A DNA stretch of 64,000 nucleotides from S010-25 sp964441285. Its GTDB lineage: Bacteria > Pseudomonadota > Gammaproteobacteria > SZUA-229. The translations under genes and the position numbers were made by a program. Location of the stretch: positions 1-64,000 of the forward strand of contig CAYTUK010000010.1 of assembly GCA_964441285.1 (NCBI GenBank), read 5' to 3'. This document shows, in pieces, positions 18,144-27,122 of this stretch (position 1 is the first letter of the stretch; each line of letters starts with the position of its first letter). Below the pieces are notes generated by a model. The model saw only the letters and a program-made list of their open reading frames with translations. It ran no database searches and was not told the origin of the DNA.

Positions 18144-19400
18144 ATGCGTGTCTCTACCCATAAGTCTGACAAACCTCGTCTGCTCTTAATCTCACATCAC
18201 AACAGTTACCGTATCGCTCCTTACATCAAAGCCGCCATAACCCTTGGACTTGATGTCACCATCGCATCCGAAGGCAAACACTCACTAATAACCGAAATAG
18301 CTAATGGCCTGCATCTGTCGTTTGCACAACCGAAACAGGCACTTGAGCGGATTTTACTGGCACACCGTTTAACGCCGTTTAGCGGCATTTTGGGCAGTGA
18401 TGATCAGACTGTTAAAATTGCCGCGATGGTTGCAGAAAAACTGCAATTGCCACATAACCCTCCGCAAGCCGCGCTGTACTCACAACGTAAAGATCTGGCG
18501 CGAGCACAACTGTCTCTGTCCGGTTGCCCGGTGCCGCTGCATTGCCTGCTGGATCTAAGCCGACCGGTTGAAAAACAGATGGCTGGTTTATCCTGGCCCT
18601 GTGTCATTAAACCGCTGAGCATGACGGCCAGTCGAGGCGTTATTCGAGCCGATAACGAAACCGAATTTATCCATGCCTGTGCACGCATTAAAAAAATTAT
18701 TGCCGAGAATACAGCTGAGTATGAACGAAATCATGTGCTCATAGAAGCCTACATTGACGGTATAGAAATTGCCTACGAAGGCTATTTGCACAAGGGCAAA
18801 CTGCATACGATCACTGTTTTTGATAAACCTGACCCATTGGTCGGGCCTTATTTTGCAGAAACCATTTATGTTACCCCCAGTATTCTTACTATAAAAATAC
18901 AGAAGAAAGTTCAACAGCGCGTCCAGCAGGCCTGCACCGCTTACGGCCTGACCACCGGCGCGATCCATGCAGAATGTCGCATTGATGATAAAGATATCTG
19001 GATACTCGAAGTCGCCTCACGCACCATTGGCGGTGACTGTGCACGGATACTGGATAATGCTCGCTTTACGATAGAAGAACTGGCCATTTCGCTGGCAATC
19101 AATCAACCGATTCAGGTAAAACACCCCGATGAAGCGCGTGCAGTGATGATGTTGCCGGTAAAACAGGCGGGGCTGTTAAAACGTGTGGAAGGTTTGCTGG
19201 CCGCGCGCAATATAGCAGGTATCGATAAGGTGGATATTATTATTCGGGAAGGCCATGAATTAACGCCCTTACCCGAAGGTAATCAGTATCTAGGGTACAT
19301 TTTTTCTCATGCTAAAACGCCTCAGCTAGCTACCGAAGCAATTCGCAAGGCCTATGCACAGCTTAAATTTATTACCGCCCCTGTATTTAATATCCGTTAG
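18144..19400 (+). CDS. ATP-grasp domain protein of unknown substrate
   Basis: Cytosolic enzyme of 418 aa with the ATP-grasp fold, which joins a carboxylate to an amine or thiol via an acyl-phosphate. An N-terminal Rossmann-like domain (LLLISHHNSYRIAPYIKAA) is followed by the nucleotide-binding segments WPCVIKPLSMTASRGV and HVLIEAYIDGIEIAYEGYL, then metal-binding acidic residues in GAIHAECRIDD and IWILEVASRTIGGDC. It resembles the carbamoyl-phosphate-synthase-like/BtrJ-type ATP-grasp proteins. The substrate cannot be deduced: no biosynthetic partner is adjacent on this strand, and it lies convergent to the YggX-AmrS run. Confidence 0.82.
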   Translation: MRVSTHKSDKPRLLLISHHNSYRIAPYIKAAITLGLDVTIASEGKHSLITEIANGLHLSFAQPKQALERILLAHRLTPFSGILGSDDQTVKIAAMVAEKLQLPHNPPQAALYSQRKDLARAQLSLSGCPVPLHCLLDLSRPVEKQMAGLSWPCVIKPLSMTASRGVIRADNETEFIHACARIKKIIAENTAEYERNHVLIEAYIDGIEIAYEGYLHKGKLHTITVFDKPDPLVGPYFAETIYVTPSILTIKIQKKVQQRVQQACTAYGLTTGAIHAECRIDDKDIWILEVASRTIGGDCARILDNARFTIEELAISLAINQPIQVKHPDEARAVMMLPVKQAGLLKRVEGLLAARNIAGIDKVDIIIREGHELTPLPEGNQYLGYIFSHAKTPQLATEAIRKAYAQLKFITAPVFNIR

Positions 19401-19505
19401 CTGATACAACACCTCAGCTCGTAACTACAGCAAAGGCATTATAACTGCACAACTCTGCCGGTTGTTTTTACTGCCGCTCCGAGGCGACAATAATCACTTT
19501 TACTA

Positions 19506-19796
19506 CTACTTTTTACCGCCGCCACCGCCCGCATTAAATCCAGCAGGAGCCTGTCCATAATCGCCTTCAGCAAAGAAAAAACCTTGCATATGTTTTTCAA
19601 TTAATTCTATATTTTTAGTATCGGCGGTGTTCAAACTGTTTTCATTGATAATGGTGGTGAGGCGTTCCAGCCACTGCTTCCAGCCTTCTTTTGAAACATT
19701 TTCAAAAACTCGCTGGCCTAATTCACCCGGATAAGGAGGGATTTCCATACCCTCAGCTTCAGCTTTTAACACTACACACTGGACTTTATTTGCCAT
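19506..19796 (-). CDS. yggX: YggX-family oxidative damage protection / Fe(2+)-trafficking protein
   Basis: Small cytosolic protein of 96 aa. The YggX signature is clear: KVQCVVLKAEAEG with the conserved Cys7, PPYPGELGQRVFENVSKEGW, and a C-terminal helix EKHMQGFFFAEG. In Enterobacteria YggX protects iron-sulfur enzymes from superoxide and takes part in iron handling. The last residues form a Gly-rich tail ending GGGGGKK, longer than usual. It is the last gene of a seven-gene minus-strand run, 16 bp after the radical SAM gene. Confidence 0.9.
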   Translation of the reverse strand: MANKVQCVVLKAEAEGMEIPPYPGELGQRVFENVSKEGWKQWLERLTTIINENSLNTADTKNIELIEKHMQGFFFAEGDYGQAPAGFNAGGGGGKK

Positions 19797-19812
19797 TATT
19801 AACCTCTAAATT

Positions 19813-20859
19813 TTATTCTTCGTATTTTTTTAACAACACACCTTCGTCACCACAACAACTGGCCGCGCATTGTTTAATCTGATGTAATTCTTCTGCGCTG
19901 CTGTTTAGATACACTTCAACCGGCTGGTTTTCGGTCGCACAGTCACAGCCCTTGTCATTATACACGTAAACATGGTTTAAACCGGCACGTTTTGCTTCGG
20001 CTTCGGCATCAAATAACATATATTCAGGGGTTGGCGGTACATCACTGAGTTGATAAGCCGGGAAGAAACGGGTTATATGCCAGGGGCTATCCGCGCCCAG
20101 ATTATCTCTAATCCAGCAGGCAATTTCATAATGCTCCTGTGGATTATCATTTTTACCGGGGATAATATTGGTACGGGTTTCGACATGAATACCCAGATCG
20201 GAAGCTTTTTTAATTGACGCCAGTACCTGCTCAACTTTAGCCGGACGACAAATCTCTGCGTAAAAATCATCACGCATACTTTTAATATCAGAACACAGCA
20301 CATCCACCTTGCCAACAATTAAATCCAGCGCTTCATCGGTAATAAAACTGTTCGAGACATACACTGTATATAAACCGGCCTGATGAGCCAGTTCACAGAC
20401 ATCCAGTACATATTCCAGCCATACAGCAGGTTCTGAGTAGGTAAACGCAATCCCCTGTACATCCGCCCTGATCGCCGCATCCACCAGTTTTTGTGGTGAT
20501 ACCCAGGCTTCGGTTGACTGGCCTTTGGCCAGATCATCCAGCGCTTCAACCCCCCAGGAAATAGTCAAATTATGGCAACCACCACAGCGAAAACTGCAAC
20601 CATAGCTACCCACTGACATCACGCGGCTACCAGGACGATAATGTCTGACCGGCTTTTCTTCAATACGATCAATGTCAATCGATGACAAAATACCATAGGA
20701 AAGGTTGTACAAAGTGCCATTTCGATTCACATGCGCCTGGCAGAAACCACGCTGACCATGGCCTATTTTGCAACGCCATAAACACAAATTACAACGCGTA
20801 GTGCCATTTTCAAGCTTTTCCTGCAGACGGGTTTCAACGAGCTGGTATTGATCTATCAT
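19813..20859 (-). CDS. amrS: AmmeMemoRadiSam-system radical SAM enzyme AmrS-like
   Basis: Radical SAM protein of 348 aa. The cluster motif is CSFRCGGC (Cys88, Cys92, Cys95), preceded by the AmrS N-terminal cysteine set CNLCLWRC...GFC (Cys23, 26, 30, 40) and YNLSYGILSSIDIDRIEEKP, which is typical of the family. The C-terminal part has PWHITRFFPAYQLSDVPPTP. The ATG at 20859 (MIDQYQ) is chosen over 20868 because AGGTG lies 6 bp upstream of it but only 1 bp from the other. AmrS usually works with AmrA and AmrB; neither is in the window. The reaction is unknown. It lies between a formyltransferase and yggX. Confidence 0.85.
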   Translation of the reverse strand: MIDQYQLVETRLQEKLENGTTRCNLCLWRCKIGHGQRGFCQAHVNRNGTLYNLSYGILSSIDIDRIEEKPVRHYRPGSRVMSVGSYGCSFRCGGCHNLTISWGVEALDDLAKGQSTEAWVSPQKLVDAAIRADVQGIAFTYSEPAVWLEYVLDVCELAHQAGLYTVYVSNSFITDEALDLIVGKVDVLCSDIKSMRDDFYAEICRPAKVEQVLASIKKASDLGIHVETRTNIIPGKNDNPQEHYEIACWIRDNLGADSPWHITRFFPAYQLSDVPPTPEYMLFDAEAEAKRAGLNHVYVYNDKGCDCATENQPVEVYLNSSAEELHQIKQCAASCCGDEGVLLKKYEE

Positions 20860-20918
20860 GGCATACACCTGAATGGAGTAATCGCTAATAAAGCGTAAGG
20901 GTTAGTTGGAACACATAA

Positions 20919-21779
20919 TTAGAGCGGGAGTTTACCAGTGAATGCCGCCTTTAATACACCTGCCTTAAAGGGGATATACAGATGATCTGCTTTCACTTTA
21001 ATGCTATCAGAGCAGGCATTGTTGTCAAAATCAAGGGCTTCAGTAAGTGTGATATTGCCCCATGATGTAGCACAGGTGTAGGCAAAACCGAATGCGGCTG
21101 TTGCTCGCATAAAATTATAGGCATGCCGTGCGGACCCACTCGTTTTTACTACGAAGTCATTTTTATCCGGGTATGGATAATAGCTGGCCTGATGAGTATT
21201 CTGCGGCATAAAAACCAGTGTACCCGCAGCATAATCAGACAGTAGCTGAAGCATTAACTCAGCGCCGCTTTCAGCCAGTTGAAGATTGATAGCCTGATAA
21301 TTCAGGCCATCATCAAAAAAAACTTTTTTCTGTAACACAATATCACCGGCATCAAACTCAGCGCTCACCTGATGCCAGCTAATACCCATGTTGGCGGCTT
21401 GCTGCATTTGCCAGAAAATCGGTTCGGGGCCACGGCAGGCGGGTAATAATGAAGGGTGTAAATTAAAACAGGACTGATGCAGACACTGAATTATCTCAAT
21501 TGGCAGATGTTTCCCATAACAGGCCATTAAAATTACATCAATAGATAATGCAATGATCTGTTGGAGAATGGCTTCGACCGAAATAGATAAATTGATTAGC
21601 GTAATATTTTGCTGACGGGCTGCCAGTGCCAACGACTCATTTTCCAGTGCGATAATTTTTGCATCCAGCACAATTGGCCGGTAAATGCCAACCGCTTTTA
21701 CTGTGTAATCACTGGCTAACAATTTGTTAAACGGCACCAACGATAAAGCACCTGATGAACCGATGTATAAGATATTCAT
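20919..21779 (-). CDS. formyltransferase-family protein (Fmt/ArnA-like fold), substrate unknown
   Basis: Predicted 10-formyl-tetrahydrofolate-dependent transferase of 286 aa. The catalytic triad of the family is intact: Asn106 and His108 in SCFNLHPSLLPACRGP, and Asp146 in EFDAGDIV. The N-terminus MNILYIGSSG is the Rossmann start. The C-terminal domain is short and does not match the tRNA-binding domain of methionyl-tRNA formyltransferase, so a small-molecule or sugar substrate is more likely. It lies between a DsrE-like gene and an AmrS-type gene, with gaps of 67 and 59 bp. Confidence 0.8.
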   Translation of the reverse strand: MNILYIGSSGALSLVPFNKLLASDYTVKAVGIYRPIVLDAKIIALENESLALAARQQNITLINLSISVEAILQQIIALSIDVILMACYGKHLPIEIIQCLHQSCFNLHPSLLPACRGPEPIFWQMQQAANMGISWHQVSAEFDAGDIVLQKKVFFDDGLNYQAINLQLAESGAELMLQLLSDYAAGTLVFMPQNTHQASYYPYPDKNDFVVKTSGSARHAYNFMRATAAFGFAYTCATSWGNITLTEALDFDNNACSDSIKVKADHLYIPFKAGVLKAAFTGKLPL

Positions 21780-21798
21780 CCGTTTTATTTAAACATTA

Positions 21799-21813
21799 AT
21801 TACTGAAACGGAT
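21799..21813 (+). repeat. possible solo end of palindromic element
   Basis: The 15 bases ATTACTGAAACGGAT are identical to the GTTTCAGT-type end of element copy E read on the other strand. They lie in the gap between the formyltransferase and the DsrE-like gene, with no element core beside them. Probably a relic. Confidence 0.35.
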
Positions 21814-21846
21814 ACTGATGGTTCACGCGACAGCCATCGCTTTTAA

Positions 21847-22185
21847 TTACAATGTAATTATCTGATCCGGCATATTTCCTGACAGTGCAGAATATAAATC
21901 AGGGAAACAACCAATGGTCGCACCTGCTACCAGTTTATCTTCAATTTCGCGTTCATACGCACACTGATCGCAGGCCATAAGTAACATGCCTTTATCCGCA
22001 GCAACTTTTGCCAGACGTTCCCCAACCGGGTTACCTTTCTGTAAAACGTAGGCATTGTCTTCAAAGAAAAACATACCTACCACTTCGACACCATGAGCAT
22101 CTTCTTCCAGTTGCGGTAATATCATTTTTCCAAGCTTATAAGAAACAGAGTGACCTTGTGTAGAAAATATATATGCGACTTTCAT
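21847..22185 (-). CDS. DsrE-family protein
   Basis: Cytosolic protein of 112 aa with the DsrE/DsrF-like fold (VAYIFSTQGHSVSYKLGK at the N-terminus). It has two cysteines in MACDQCAYERE (Cys72 and Cys75), near where DsrE-type sulfur carriers hold their active cysteine. Family members relay sulfur in tRNA thiolation or sulfur oxidation, but many are uncharacterised and this one is not a clear DsrE or TusD. It lies in the minus-strand run after the PreP protease (54 bp gap). A sulfur- or selenium-related role is possible, not shown. Confidence 0.82.
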   Translation of the reverse strand: MKVAYIFSTQGHSVSYKLGKMILPQLEEDAHGVEVVGMFFFEDNAYVLQKGNPVGERLAKVAADKGMLLMACDQCAYEREIEDKLVAGATIGCFPDLYSALSGNMPDQIITL

Positions 22186-22239
22186 GTTTATTACCTTTTC
22201 ATAGGGTGAATATTAAATTTTAAAACCAGGAATACCCAA

Positions 22240-25200
22240 TTACAGTTGTATCACTTCCAGCCCAAGATCGCCGACTGTTTCCAGAGTTGCGCTACTGGTA
22301 ATAACAGCGGTGTTAGCATCCCCCTGTTTAAGGTATTTTTCGGTAACGTATTTTAAGTCAGGCAACGTGACAGCTAATATACGCTGACGGTAATCCTGAA
22401 GTTTTTCCCGGGTGCGCTGATGCAGGGCATTATGGTAGGCAGTGCGCGCTTCGCCCGCCGGTGAGCCGGGTTTATCCATGCCGCCGATTACACCAAGTAT
22501 CGCCTCTTCAAGCTGACGTTTCTCATGCGAATTATTCAGCATCCACTCAATCGACTGATTAAAATCAGTCAGTGTTTCACTTAAGCGCGGGTCACGATAG
22601 GAATAAAATTTAAACGCTGCAATATTGGCATCATGTGTCGCACCACCGCCGTAGGCCCCACCTTGTTCACGTATTGCCGTGTGCAGAAATCCATTGCGTA
22701 AAAAACCACCCAATACCGATAAAGCGGCTGCATCCTTATGCTCCATCGTAACCGTAGCATAAGCTGTTGCACAAAAATTTACCTGCGTATTAGCTATCCA
22801 CATTTGTTTTATCTGTACGTTAGCTTCAGGTAAAACAAATGCTGACGCTGATTTTTCGCTCTGTGGTGTCCATACCGTTTCAAATTCAGCTAATGTATTC
22901 TTTTGTTTATCCGCTTCCAGCACCAGCATATAAGATCTTGGTGCGTGGGTAATTTTTTCGTGTATATCACTAAAGTGTTTTGCTGTTGCCGATAAATTTT
23001 TCGCATCGCTATGTGAATCATCCAGTGCTTTTAAAGTTTTAATCGCAACCAGCCCACCAAACTGATGGTTTAATGCAGCGATAGGGCTTAGACCACTCGC
23101 GGCGGCAGTCATTGCCAGGGTATGTCCACTACCTGTAACACTGCGCTCACGCTGTGTCCGCATCTGCGTAATCAATTCGGCAATGCGTGCATTTTCATCA
23201 AAGCGAACCTGGTTAAGTGTGGTTGACATTAACGCTGCCAGCTTCGTATTATTACGTTGCAGCGCTTTACCGCTGAAGAAATAATAAGCCCGCGATAATT
23301 GTGCATTATCGGTATGGGCGCGGATACTGGGTGAGGCATGAATTCCACCACTGACACTGGACTGCCATTCCTGCATTTGCAGGTAATCTTTTTCACCACA
23401 ACCCAGCTCGGTCAGGCAAGATGAGTAATAGGGCAACAGGCTTGTTTCTGTTTCACTTAATTGAGGCAGTTCAGAAACAATTTCATGGTAAACCAGGCCA
23501 TTGGTTCCTTGTTGAAAAACAGTTGCGGTACTACCAGTAATCTTTTGTTCCAGCGATTGTGGAATTTTTAGTTCAGCCGGTACATCATCGAGACCGACTT
23601 TTGGCAACAGGCCTGGATCATCCTGTTGGGTCTGACGCAGTGCCAGCGCAGCAGCACGGTCAACCAGGTTTTGTTTATCTTTGTCTGTAAGTGCCGCTTT
23701 AATAGTCGCCAGGCGGGCTTTTTCGGCAGCCTCCTTGCGCTGGCTCAAGCGTTCATCAGGGCGCAATGTCAGGCGCACACGATGCTGATTATCAATCAGT
23801 AAATCACGCACCAGATTTTTAATAAATTCGGGATTTTTTATATCTTTACGCAATGTTTCTATCACTGGATCAAGATTTAATAATGCAGCCGGATCACTAC
23901 GATGAATTGCTGCGGTTAAACCCTGAAGAATTAACTGCAAACCAAAAGGATAGCTATCACCACCTACTTCGCGCTGACTTAATTCCAGTTGATGTAAAAC
24001 GGCTTCGAGTTTTTCCTCGGCAATACCTTTTGTGGCAACATCGTTTAAGACCTTCATTACCAGCTGTTCAAATGCTTTGGCACTTTCAACTTTGCTGCCT
24101 TCAATACCACAAAGAAAACACATTTCAAAATTGGAATCTTCAAGTCCGCATAATGGCGATGGTGCTGCACCCAGGTCGGTTTTCTCCAGTGCCTGGCGCA
24201 AGGGTGAAGAACTGTTGTCGAGTAAAACCTGTGACAGTAGATTGGCTCGCATCATTTCATCCAGTGATGTACATGGGCCAAGTAACCAGCTCATAACATG
24301 ATGACTTTTATCTTCCGTCGTGTCATCACCGACTGCATCATAAGCATAGGCTTCTTCAACTGCTAGCGGTGCAAGATAACGTTTTTCTGGAGCAACAGTG
24401 ATAGTTTCATTCAGCCGGTCAAATTGCAATAAAACCTGCTGTTCAAATTTTTCCTGATGTTCGAATACCGGAATATCACCAAAGGTCATAAATATGGCAT
24501 TGCTGGGGTGATAATGCGTATGGTGAAAAGCTTTCAGTTGCTGATAAGTTAACGCTGGAATATCCTCTGGTTCACCACCACTGTTATAGTGATAGGTCGT
24601 TGTTGGATAAAGATATTTGCTCACTTCCTGCCATAAAACACTCACTGGTGAACTCATCGCACCTTTCATTTCATTAAATACGACGCCCTTATATTCCAGT
24701 TCGCTATCCGGGTTGGCTGCTTCCTTAAATTCAATGCGATGCCCTTCCTGTAAAAAATCCAGTTCATCCAGGCGGGTAAAGAAAACTGCATCCAGATAAA
24801 CATCCAGTAAATTATTAAAATCTTTTTTATTCTGACTGGCAAAAGGATAAGCGGTCCAGTCACTGCTGGTAAACGCATTCATAAAGGTGTTCAATGAACG
24901 ACGTATCATCATAAAGAAAGGGTCACGTACCGGGTATTTTTTACTGCCGCATAAAGCGGTGTGCTCCAGAATATGTGCAACGCCAGTTGAATCCGTTGGT
25001 ACAGTACGAAACGCAACCAAAAAAACATTCTCGGCATTTTCTGCTTCCAGGTGGTAATGCAGCGCAGCCGTTTTAATGTGTTGATATTTATGTAAAGTCA
25101 GATTCAGGGATTCAATATGATCGGATTGAATCCAGTTAAATGCAGCGTGGTGTTTTATACCCGCTGGTGATGCTGATGCCTGTTTTTCCGCAATGGTGGC

Positions 25201-25263
25201 GTTGACAGATTCGACTGCTGTAGAAGCATTAATCGTATCTGAACCTGTATTTGATTGTGGCAT
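22240..25263 (-). CDS. M16C peptidase, PreP/presequence-protease type
   Basis: Large zinc metalloprotease of 1007 aa. The inverted zinc motif HILEH (His97, Glu100, His101) is followed 96 residues later by the third ligand Glu197 in GVVFNEMKGAM, the spacing of plant and mitochondrial PreP. RDPFFMMIRRSLNTFMNAFT is highly conserved in the family. The C-terminal half carries the R/Y motif region REQGGAYGGGA. It has no obvious signal peptide but does have a low-complexity N-terminal 40 residues. It degrades short unstructured peptides in other organisms. It is 4 bp after the TPMT gene, so the two are cotranscribed. Confidence 0.93.
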   Translation of the reverse strand: MPQSNTGSDTINASTAVESVNATIAEKQASASPAGIKHHAAFNWIQSDHIESLNLTLHKYQHIKTAALHYHLEAENAENVFLVAFRTVPTDSTGVAHILEHTALCGSKKYPVRDPFFMMIRRSLNTFMNAFTSSDWTAYPFASQNKKDFNNLLDVYLDAVFFTRLDELDFLQEGHRIEFKEAANPDSELEYKGVVFNEMKGAMSSPVSVLWQEVSKYLYPTTTYHYNSGGEPEDIPALTYQQLKAFHHTHYHPSNAIFMTFGDIPVFEHQEKFEQQVLLQFDRLNETITVAPEKRYLAPLAVEEAYAYDAVGDDTTEDKSHHVMSWLLGPCTSLDEMMRANLLSQVLLDNSSSPLRQALEKTDLGAAPSPLCGLEDSNFEMCFLCGIEGSKVESAKAFEQLVMKVLNDVATKGIAEEKLEAVLHQLELSQREVGGDSYPFGLQLILQGLTAAIHRSDPAALLNLDPVIETLRKDIKNPEFIKNLVRDLLIDNQHRVRLTLRPDERLSQRKEAAEKARLATIKAALTDKDKQNLVDRAAALALRQTQQDDPGLLPKVGLDDVPAELKIPQSLEQKITGSTATVFQQGTNGLVYHEIVSELPQLSETETSLLPYYSSCLTELGCGEKDYLQMQEWQSSVSGGIHASPSIRAHTDNAQLSRAYYFFSGKALQRNNTKLAALMSTTLNQVRFDENARIAELITQMRTQRERSVTGSGHTLAMTAAASGLSPIAALNHQFGGLVAIKTLKALDDSHSDAKNLSATAKHFSDIHEKITHAPRSYMLVLEADKQKNTLAEFETVWTPQSEKSASAFVLPEANVQIKQMWIANTQVNFCATAYATVTMEHKDAAALSVLGGFLRNGFLHTAIREQGGAYGGGATHDANIAAFKFYSYRDPRLSETLTDFNQSIEWMLNNSHEKRQLEEAILGVIGGMDKPGSPAGEARTAYHNALHQRTREKLQDYRQRILAVTLPDLKYVTEKYLKQGDANTAVITSSATLETVGDLGLEVIQL

Positions 25264-25267
25264 AATT

Positions 25268-25948
25268 TTATTTACGTTTAAGTTTGTAGACAGTTTCGGT
25301 TAAAGCCGTTAAACCTCTGGCTTTAAAATGTTGTTCCTGTTCGAGAATATTTTTCTGTAGCAGTTTTTCAATACTAAAATCTTTTTCATACAGGGCATAA
25401 ACTTCCTGCTCATCAACAGAAAAGGGTGGGCCGTTCATTTCAGGCTGATTATAGCTTAATGTGACCAGTAAAGTCCGAGTACCCGACTGTTGTAGCTGTG
25501 CCATTTTATCCACATATTGCCCACGCATTGAGTCAGGCAGCGCAATCAGCGCTGCGCGGTCAAAAATATCAGTGATCCCAGTCAGATCCGCTGACTGAAG
25601 ATCAAAAAAATCACCCTGATAGATCTCAATACTCGCAGCTTGTTCACTATGCTGGTAAAAAGCATGCTTATCCCGACTTACTGATTGATAGTTTAAGCCA
25701 TTTTCAGTGAAAAAATTCACCACTGCCTTTGCGCTGCATTCGACCCCGAATACAGCATAGCCATTTTGTGCCAGCCATAACAAATCCAGTGATTTTCCGC
25801 ATAATGGCACAAAAACTTTTAATGCCTGACGTTTGCTGGCATCAGCACCTTTGTCACCATAGAAATAAGCTAGATAAGGATTGACATTGGTCTGATGAAA
25901 ACCGATTTTATTTTGCTTCCAGCGGTCGTTCCAAAACTGAGTATCCAT
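25268..25948 (-). CDS. tpm: thiopurine S-methyltransferase family protein
   Basis: SAM-dependent methyltransferase of 226 aa. The sequence opens QFWNDRWKQNKIGFHQ, the TPMT signature, and has the SAM-binding FVPLCGKSLDLLWLAQNGY and an IFDRAALIALPDSMRGQYV segment. Bacterial TPMTs methylate sulfur and can convert selenium or tellurium oxyanions to volatile methyl forms. The natural substrate is unknown. It precedes the PreP gene by 4 bp. The nearby DsrE-like gene makes a thiol or chalcogen theme tempting but unproven. Confidence 0.93.
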   Translation of the reverse strand: MDTQFWNDRWKQNKIGFHQTNVNPYLAYFYGDKGADASKRQALKVFVPLCGKSLDLLWLAQNGYAVFGVECSAKAVVNFFTENGLNYQSVSRDKHAFYQHSEQAASIEIYQGDFFDLQSADLTGITDIFDRAALIALPDSMRGQYVDKMAQLQQSGTRTLLVTLSYNQPEMNGPPFSVDEQEVYALYEKDFSIEKLLQKNILEQEQHFKARGLTALTETVYKLKRK

Positions 25949-26023
25949 ATTATTGACCGTGCTCTACTGATTGAATAAATTATTTTGAACTGTATTTTGT
26001 AAATGCCTTTTTTACCCTCATTG

Positions 26024-26293
26024 CTACGCTGGCTTCCAGATACCAAAAGCCTCTTCCGGTGGTTTCAAATCACTTTCCACCTGCTCAACCACCTGCCCCA
26101 TAAAATAGGTTAGATCATTTAACAGGCCCTTTTTATCCAGCCCTGGTTGATCCTGATGCGCCAGCACATACCCGGAAATAGCGACCAGATATTGCATAAA
26201 ATACATTTCATTGTCCGCGCCCTGATCATGTTTAACGATTGCCGATTTAACATCGGCAATCATCTCGGATGATAATTGAATACCACTGCTCAT
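26024..26293 (-). CDS. conserved-looking 89-aa protein of unknown function
   Basis: Acidic cytosolic protein with no signal or membrane segment. It is predicted mostly helical: VKSAIVKHDQGADNEMYFMQ, then LLNDLTYFMGQVVEQVESDL, ending FGIWKP. Codon-like composition and lack of a competing frame argue that it is real. No family is recognised. It lies 75 bp upstream of tpm on the same strand and may head the minus-strand run. Confidence 0.65.
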   Translation of the reverse strand: MSSGIQLSSEMIADVKSAIVKHDQGADNEMYFMQYLVAISGYVLAHQDQPGLDKKGLLNDLTYFMGQVVEQVESDLKPPEEAFGIWKPA

Positions 26294-26482
26294 TACTTTT
26301 CCCCTGTACTAAATTGATTGGCTAAATCTTAGCGACTAAATTAAGCAGCCGCCTGCGATGGATTCCAGGCGCAATACCCAGGGGTTAAAAAATAACCGCA
26401 GCCGACTGATGATTAATTTTGCTAAGATGGGGCCAGTTTAAGCTATTTCAAGCTTCTCGAACAGGCACCTTTGTCCGTAACT

Positions 26483-26794
26483 ATGTATAAAATCTGTGTT
26501 TATGTCCCTGAAAATTCTGTGGAAAAAGTCAAACAGGCATTATTTGATGCCGGTGCTGGCCGCATAGGAAATTATGCTAACTGCTGCTGGCAAACAAGTG
26601 GTACAGGCCAATTCAGGCCACTGGAAAACAGTCATCCAGCCATTGGGTCACGGGGTATTGTTGAGCAAGTGAGTGAAATCAAAATAGAACTGGTGTGTAT
26701 AAATAGCAGGGTAAAACAGGCCATTCAGGCAATCAAACAAAGTCACCCTTATGAAGAGCCCGCGTATGATATTTTCAGGCTCGAAAATTTATAA
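26483..26794 (+). CDS. NIF3 C-terminal-domain-like (YqfO/CutA-like) protein
   Basis: Small cytosolic protein of 103 aa with a ferredoxin-like fold. The pattern is MYKICVYVPENSVEKVKQAL, GAGRIGNYANCCWQTSGTGQ and a C-terminal HPYEEPAYDIF. This matches the domain inserted in bacterial NIF3/YqfO proteins, which also exists as a stand-alone protein. Function is unknown. The open frame extends to a TTG at 26471, but the ATG at 26483 gives the standard N-terminus. The TTG remains possible because AGG lies 5 bp before it. Confidence 0.85.
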   Translation: MYKICVYVPENSVEKVKQALFDAGAGRIGNYANCCWQTSGTGQFRPLENSHPAIGSRGIVEQVSEIKIELVCINSRVKQAIQAIKQSHPYEEPAYDIFRLENL

Positions 26795-27122
26795 TTTAGA
26801 CTACATCAGGGCGCTAAACGCTTAATCAGCTACCGTTTATCATGCCGATTTCTATTGGCATCTAATTGCCGTCATGCATTCGATTTTTTCTCAAGTCACT
26901 GACTTTTATTTAAAGGAGTATTCTCAATAAAAGTATTTTGTTAAACAGACAGTTAAATGTTGCCGTAGAAAACTCGGAATCACAGCTAGAAAATTTGCCT
27001 GTTGAATAAATTTCTCATGCTTTTTTAAGCCGGAACTGGTAGTGTCATTGCACAGATTGATAAATCAACGATAAGTAAATCAGCAATAAGTAAACCAGCA
27101 AGACTAAACAACGAGACTAACG
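26795..27122 (+). other. 328-bp intergenic region with short tandem repeat
   Basis: No gene is seen. A good AGGAG site at about 26924 is not followed by a start codon. At 27071-27100 two 15-bp units (ATAAGTAAATCAGCA and a one-base variant) repeat in tandem, and a partial third unit precedes them. They lie 23-52 bp before the start of the secreted-protein gene, in its leader. Confidence 0.5.

Noticed and set aside
19448..19470. Hairpin ACAAC/GTTGT with T-run after the ATP-grasp gene as a terminator
   Set aside because: The stem is only 5 bp; too weak to list as a feature.
23853..24296. Plus-strand 147-aa frame inside the PreP gene
   Set aside because: Antisense shadow of a clear M16 protease with all conserved motifs in the minus frame.
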